Source of the DNA: Muribaculaceae bacterium
GTDB lineage: Bacteria > Pseudomonadota > Alphaproteobacteria > Rs-D84
Assembly: GCA_023665245.1 (NCBI GenBank)
Contig: JAMPEH010000126.1
Coordinates: 1 to 6,927, forward strand
Reading direction: 5' to 3'
DNA: 6,927 bases
Part shown: piece after piece, positions 6,301 through 6,927 of the stretch
Numbering within the stretch: position 1 is the first letter of the stretch
How the letters are laid out: every line of letters begins with the position of its first letter
Translations under genes and position numbers: made by a program
The notes under the pieces: generated by a model
Told to the model about the DNA's origin: nothing
The model's database searches: none
Seen by the model: only the letters and a program-made list of their open reading frames with translations

Positions 6301-6615
6301 CTCGTCAATGAATGCAACTACAGCGATGCCTCCGGCACACCCTACGTGTATCAGACTCTCGGCATCGGCGAGGTGGTTGGTGCCCCGATTCCCGGCACGA
6401 TGACCGCCGTATGGTGGGAAACCCAGATTGACCCGAGCCTCGTTTTCGGTATTCCGCAGGTGACCAACCTCTCGGTAGATGGCAAACCTTTGGAAAACCA
6501 GCAGCTGAACCCCGACGTGGTCATCTACAATGCCCCGGCTGAAGTGCAGTCCGGACGTGACGCACAGCTCGAGGGCTCAGTCCGCCATCTGCTCGACAAA
6601 CTCAACAAGAAATAA
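3376..6615 (+). CDS. Secreted tricorn-type S41 serine protease
   Basis: The 1079-residue protein follows tricorn architecture. A signal peptide covers 1-19, with probable cleavage ALA/DS, so it should act in the periplasm. Residues from about 25 to 545 carry repeated TolB/WD40-like blades (for example ISPDGKTIAF at 30, WTPDGKKIAF at 70, ISPDGKKVAF at 411). A Lys/Asp-rich linker (554-597) interrupts the second propeller, which resumes to about 690. A helical S41 N-domain (about 705-770), a PDZ domain (about 786-866) and the S41 core (about 890-1055) follow. Candidate catalytic residues are Ser767-His768 (NASHTG), nucleophile Ser983 with Asp984 (NYSDAS), and Glu1040 (LENQQLNPD). Their spacing closely follows Ser745/His746, Ser965/Asp966 and Glu1023 of Thermoplasma tricorn. 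The start is fixed by the signal peptide; no Shine-Dalgarno is visible. It is monocistronic, with a terminator 35 nt past the stop. Substrates are unknown. Confidence 0.93.
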   Translation: MQKQLLLAAACLAAANALADSPLWLRDAGISPDGKTIAFTYKGDIFSVPVAGGEARQLTSNEAYDSKPIWTPDGKKIAFRSDREGSDDIFIMNANGGKVTRLTTSSVAEMPLAFLNDSTLLFSANEMPGRTSAQAPILPQTYSLNINKPGTRPVQFLSMPMLFSSAGKDGKIIFTDKKGYEDTFRKHERSSGTNDIWLYDNGDFRQLTTFNGHDRNAVWAPAKDSFYFLSEEDGTINVYAGNLNGGKNQLTKFEKHPVRNLSVSDSGLMAFSWDGELYTLKEGGQPQKVNVEIIADDYDPDLVKRYITGGASAFYAAPKGNEVALVVRGDVYVTDAKYKTTKRITDTPDQERTVSISPDGKFMVYDSDREGYWQLFKASIKDKDKDQFAYATEIVEEPLYKCATSAMQPTISPDGKKVAFLENRGDIRVIDLATKKVVTALDGKYNYSYSDGDIEFTWSPDSEWLLTSYIGIGGWNNIDVALVKADGSEVVDLTESGFSDGNPQWVLDGKAIAFESAKYGMKNTGSWGNQSDIILMALDGEAWDNFNMTEEEADLKEKADKDKDDDSDGKDDKKGKKDKKKDKKDKKENADKEKKDKFVPDLANRRYRTRRLTGNSALIGDYFLTPKGDKLYYTASSTEGKRNLYSRDLKKGDVSVVAPGIYGMEPDAKGENLFLWSNGGIKKMSLSSEKMEDVEYEALYDRHPSKEREYIYNHMLRQVNDKFYDENLHGVDWQYYGDHYRKFLPYISNNRDFAELLSEILGELNASHTGGRAYGNGPDMNTASLGAYFDESYDGEGLKVAEVIARGPLSTKSASVKPGEIILAIDGETIAPRQDINPILDGKSGKKVRLSVKGNDGKTRDISVRPVSPGTLSELSYDRWVEHNEALVDSLSDGKIGYIHVKGMNTASYQNAYDRILGKYRNCDAVIVDTRYNGGGWLHNDLAILLNGKEYAQYAPRGRYIGSEPWAQWNKPSVMLVNECNYSDASGTPYVYQTLGIGEVVGAPIPGTMTAVWWETQIDPSLVFGIPQVTNLSVDGKPLENQQLNPDVVIYNAPAEVQSGRDAQLEGSVRHLLDKLNKK

Positions 6616-6649
6616 TCACCCTTATTTCTAATATTTCTAAATTCTATCC

Positions 6650-6686
6650 AAGGTTCCGAATCGCATCCCGATTCGGAACCTTTTTT
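6650..6686 (+). terminator. Rho-independent terminator of the protease gene
   Basis: A perfect 14-bp stem (AAGGTTCCGAATCG, 6650-6663, with 6669-6682) encloses a 5-nt loop and runs into T6 (6681-6686). It lies 35 nt after the TAA stop. Confidence 0.95.
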
Positions 6687-6725
6687 AGGCCCCATCTCAT
6701 ACAACCGAAATGACTCATTCGTACA

Positions 6726-6747
6726 TTTTGTCCGTTTTCGGACAAAA
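6726..6747. promoter_or_regulatory. Perfect 9-bp dyad, candidate activator-binding site
   Basis: TTTTGTCCG (6726-6734) and CGGACAAAA (6739-6747) are exact inverted repeats around TTTT. No U-tract follows and no gene ends here, so a protein-binding operator is more likely than a terminator. Its centre is about 54 nt before the -24 element and about 80 nt before the expected start, a suitable distance for an enhancer-binding activator of sigma-54. Confidence 0.6.
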
Positions 6748-6789
6748 CTCCAAAGATAAATATCATTAATACTTAAATACTTACACTTT

Positions 6790-6804
6790 TGGCACACAGA
6801 TTGC
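6790..6804 (+). promoter_or_regulatory. Candidate sigma-54 (RpoN) -24/-12 promoter
   Basis: TGGCAC (6790-6795), five bases (ACAGA) and TTGC (6801-6804) match the sigma-54 consensus TGGCAC-R-N4-TTGCW except for C at the final W. The GG and GC doublets have the required spacing. Transcription would start near 6815 and run rightward with a leader of about 107 nt to the ATG at 6922. The same bases also form the dyad TTGGCA-N7-TGCCAA, so a repressor or activator operator is the alternative reading. Confidence 0.6.
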
Positions 6805-6839
6805 CAAGATTCATCTGGCACCCCTCACATAGGCTGCCA

Positions 6840-6867
6840 ATTCAACATTCAAAATTCAACATTCCTG
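6840..6867. repeat. ATTCANN heptamer tandem repeat, right copy
   Basis: Units ATTCAAC, ATTCAAA, ATTCAAC and a degenerate ATTCCTG follow one another on the plus strand. They share the ATTCA core and 7-nt period with the array at 10-37, in the opposite orientation. It would lie in the leader of the gene starting at 6922. Confidence 0.7.
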
Positions 6868-6921
6868 CACTGTGGATAGAGAAATACCAAAGGCCGAAAG
6901 ATTCAAGGCCAAACAAAAGAA

Positions 6922-6927
6922 ATGGAT
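6922..6927 (+). CDS. Possible start of a further gene (only Met-Asp visible)
   Basis: An ATG follows the A-rich sequence AAACAAAAGAA, similar to initiation regions in this phylum, and lies about 107 nt downstream of the predicted sigma-54 start. The frame is open back to a TAG at 6877-6879 with no earlier ATG. Only two codons are inside the window, so neither its reality nor its product can be judged. Confidence 0.4.

Larger units (their letters stand above)
6616..6927. other. 312-nt right-end intergenic region
   Basis: It holds the protease terminator (6650-6686), a perfect GTCCG dyad (6726-6747), a sigma-54-like -24/-12 element (6790-6804), overlapping TTGGCA/TGCCAA dyads (6789-6838), a heptamer array (6840-6867) and an ATG at 6922. 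The stretches 6687-6725 and 6748-6788 show nothing I can assign. The layout is that of a promoter region for a gene beyond the window. Confidence 0.75.

Overview
The window looks like a piece of a Bacteroidota chromosome, most likely order Bacteroidales. A gut Muribaculaceae- or Bacteroides-like genome would fit, but genus cannot be settled by eye. The evidence is (i) two promoters that exactly match the Bacteroides primary-sigma consensus TTTG-N19..21-TAnnTTTG, (ii) start codons preceded by A/T-rich sequence without Shine-Dalgarno motifs, (iii) balanced-GC genes separated by AT-rich spacers, and (iv) a secreted tricorn-type S41 protease, a class common in this phylum. Four complete genes are present, none visibly broken. 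A possible fifth gene starts in the last six bases.

Layout. Positions 1-95 hold a heptamer repeat and a strong terminator. On the minus strand, read right to left, come greA (2805-2341), a HIT/HINT-like nucleotide hydrolase (2338-1949, only 2 nt after greA) and, after a 197-nt structured gap, a long-chain acyl-CoA synthetase-like AMP-binding enzyme (1751-96). The 570-nt spacer 2806-3375 is a divergent control region with two mirror-image promoters, each followed at once by a hairpin: a terminator-like stem in the greA leader, and a 185-bp palindromic element with 25-bp perfect inverted repeats in the leader of the plus-strand protease. The protease gene (3376-6615) encodes 1079 residues: signal peptide, two beta-propeller blocks, PDZ and S41 catalytic core. 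It ends at a strong terminator (6650-6686). The last 240 nt carry a perfect 9-bp dyad and a -24/-12 element typical of sigma-54 promoters, pointing to a gene that starts at or after 6922.

How the parts relate. GreA rescues backtracked RNA polymerase and shares a likely transcript with the HIT hydrolase; the synthetase may be read through or have its own promoter. The protease acts outside the cytoplasm and is functionally separate. The gene content is ordinary. The interest is regulatory: a possible GraL-like attenuated greA leader, the palindrome at the protease +1, a candidate attenuator before the acyl-CoA synthetase, and the sigma-54 control region at the right edge. All of these are read from sequence alone and are untested.
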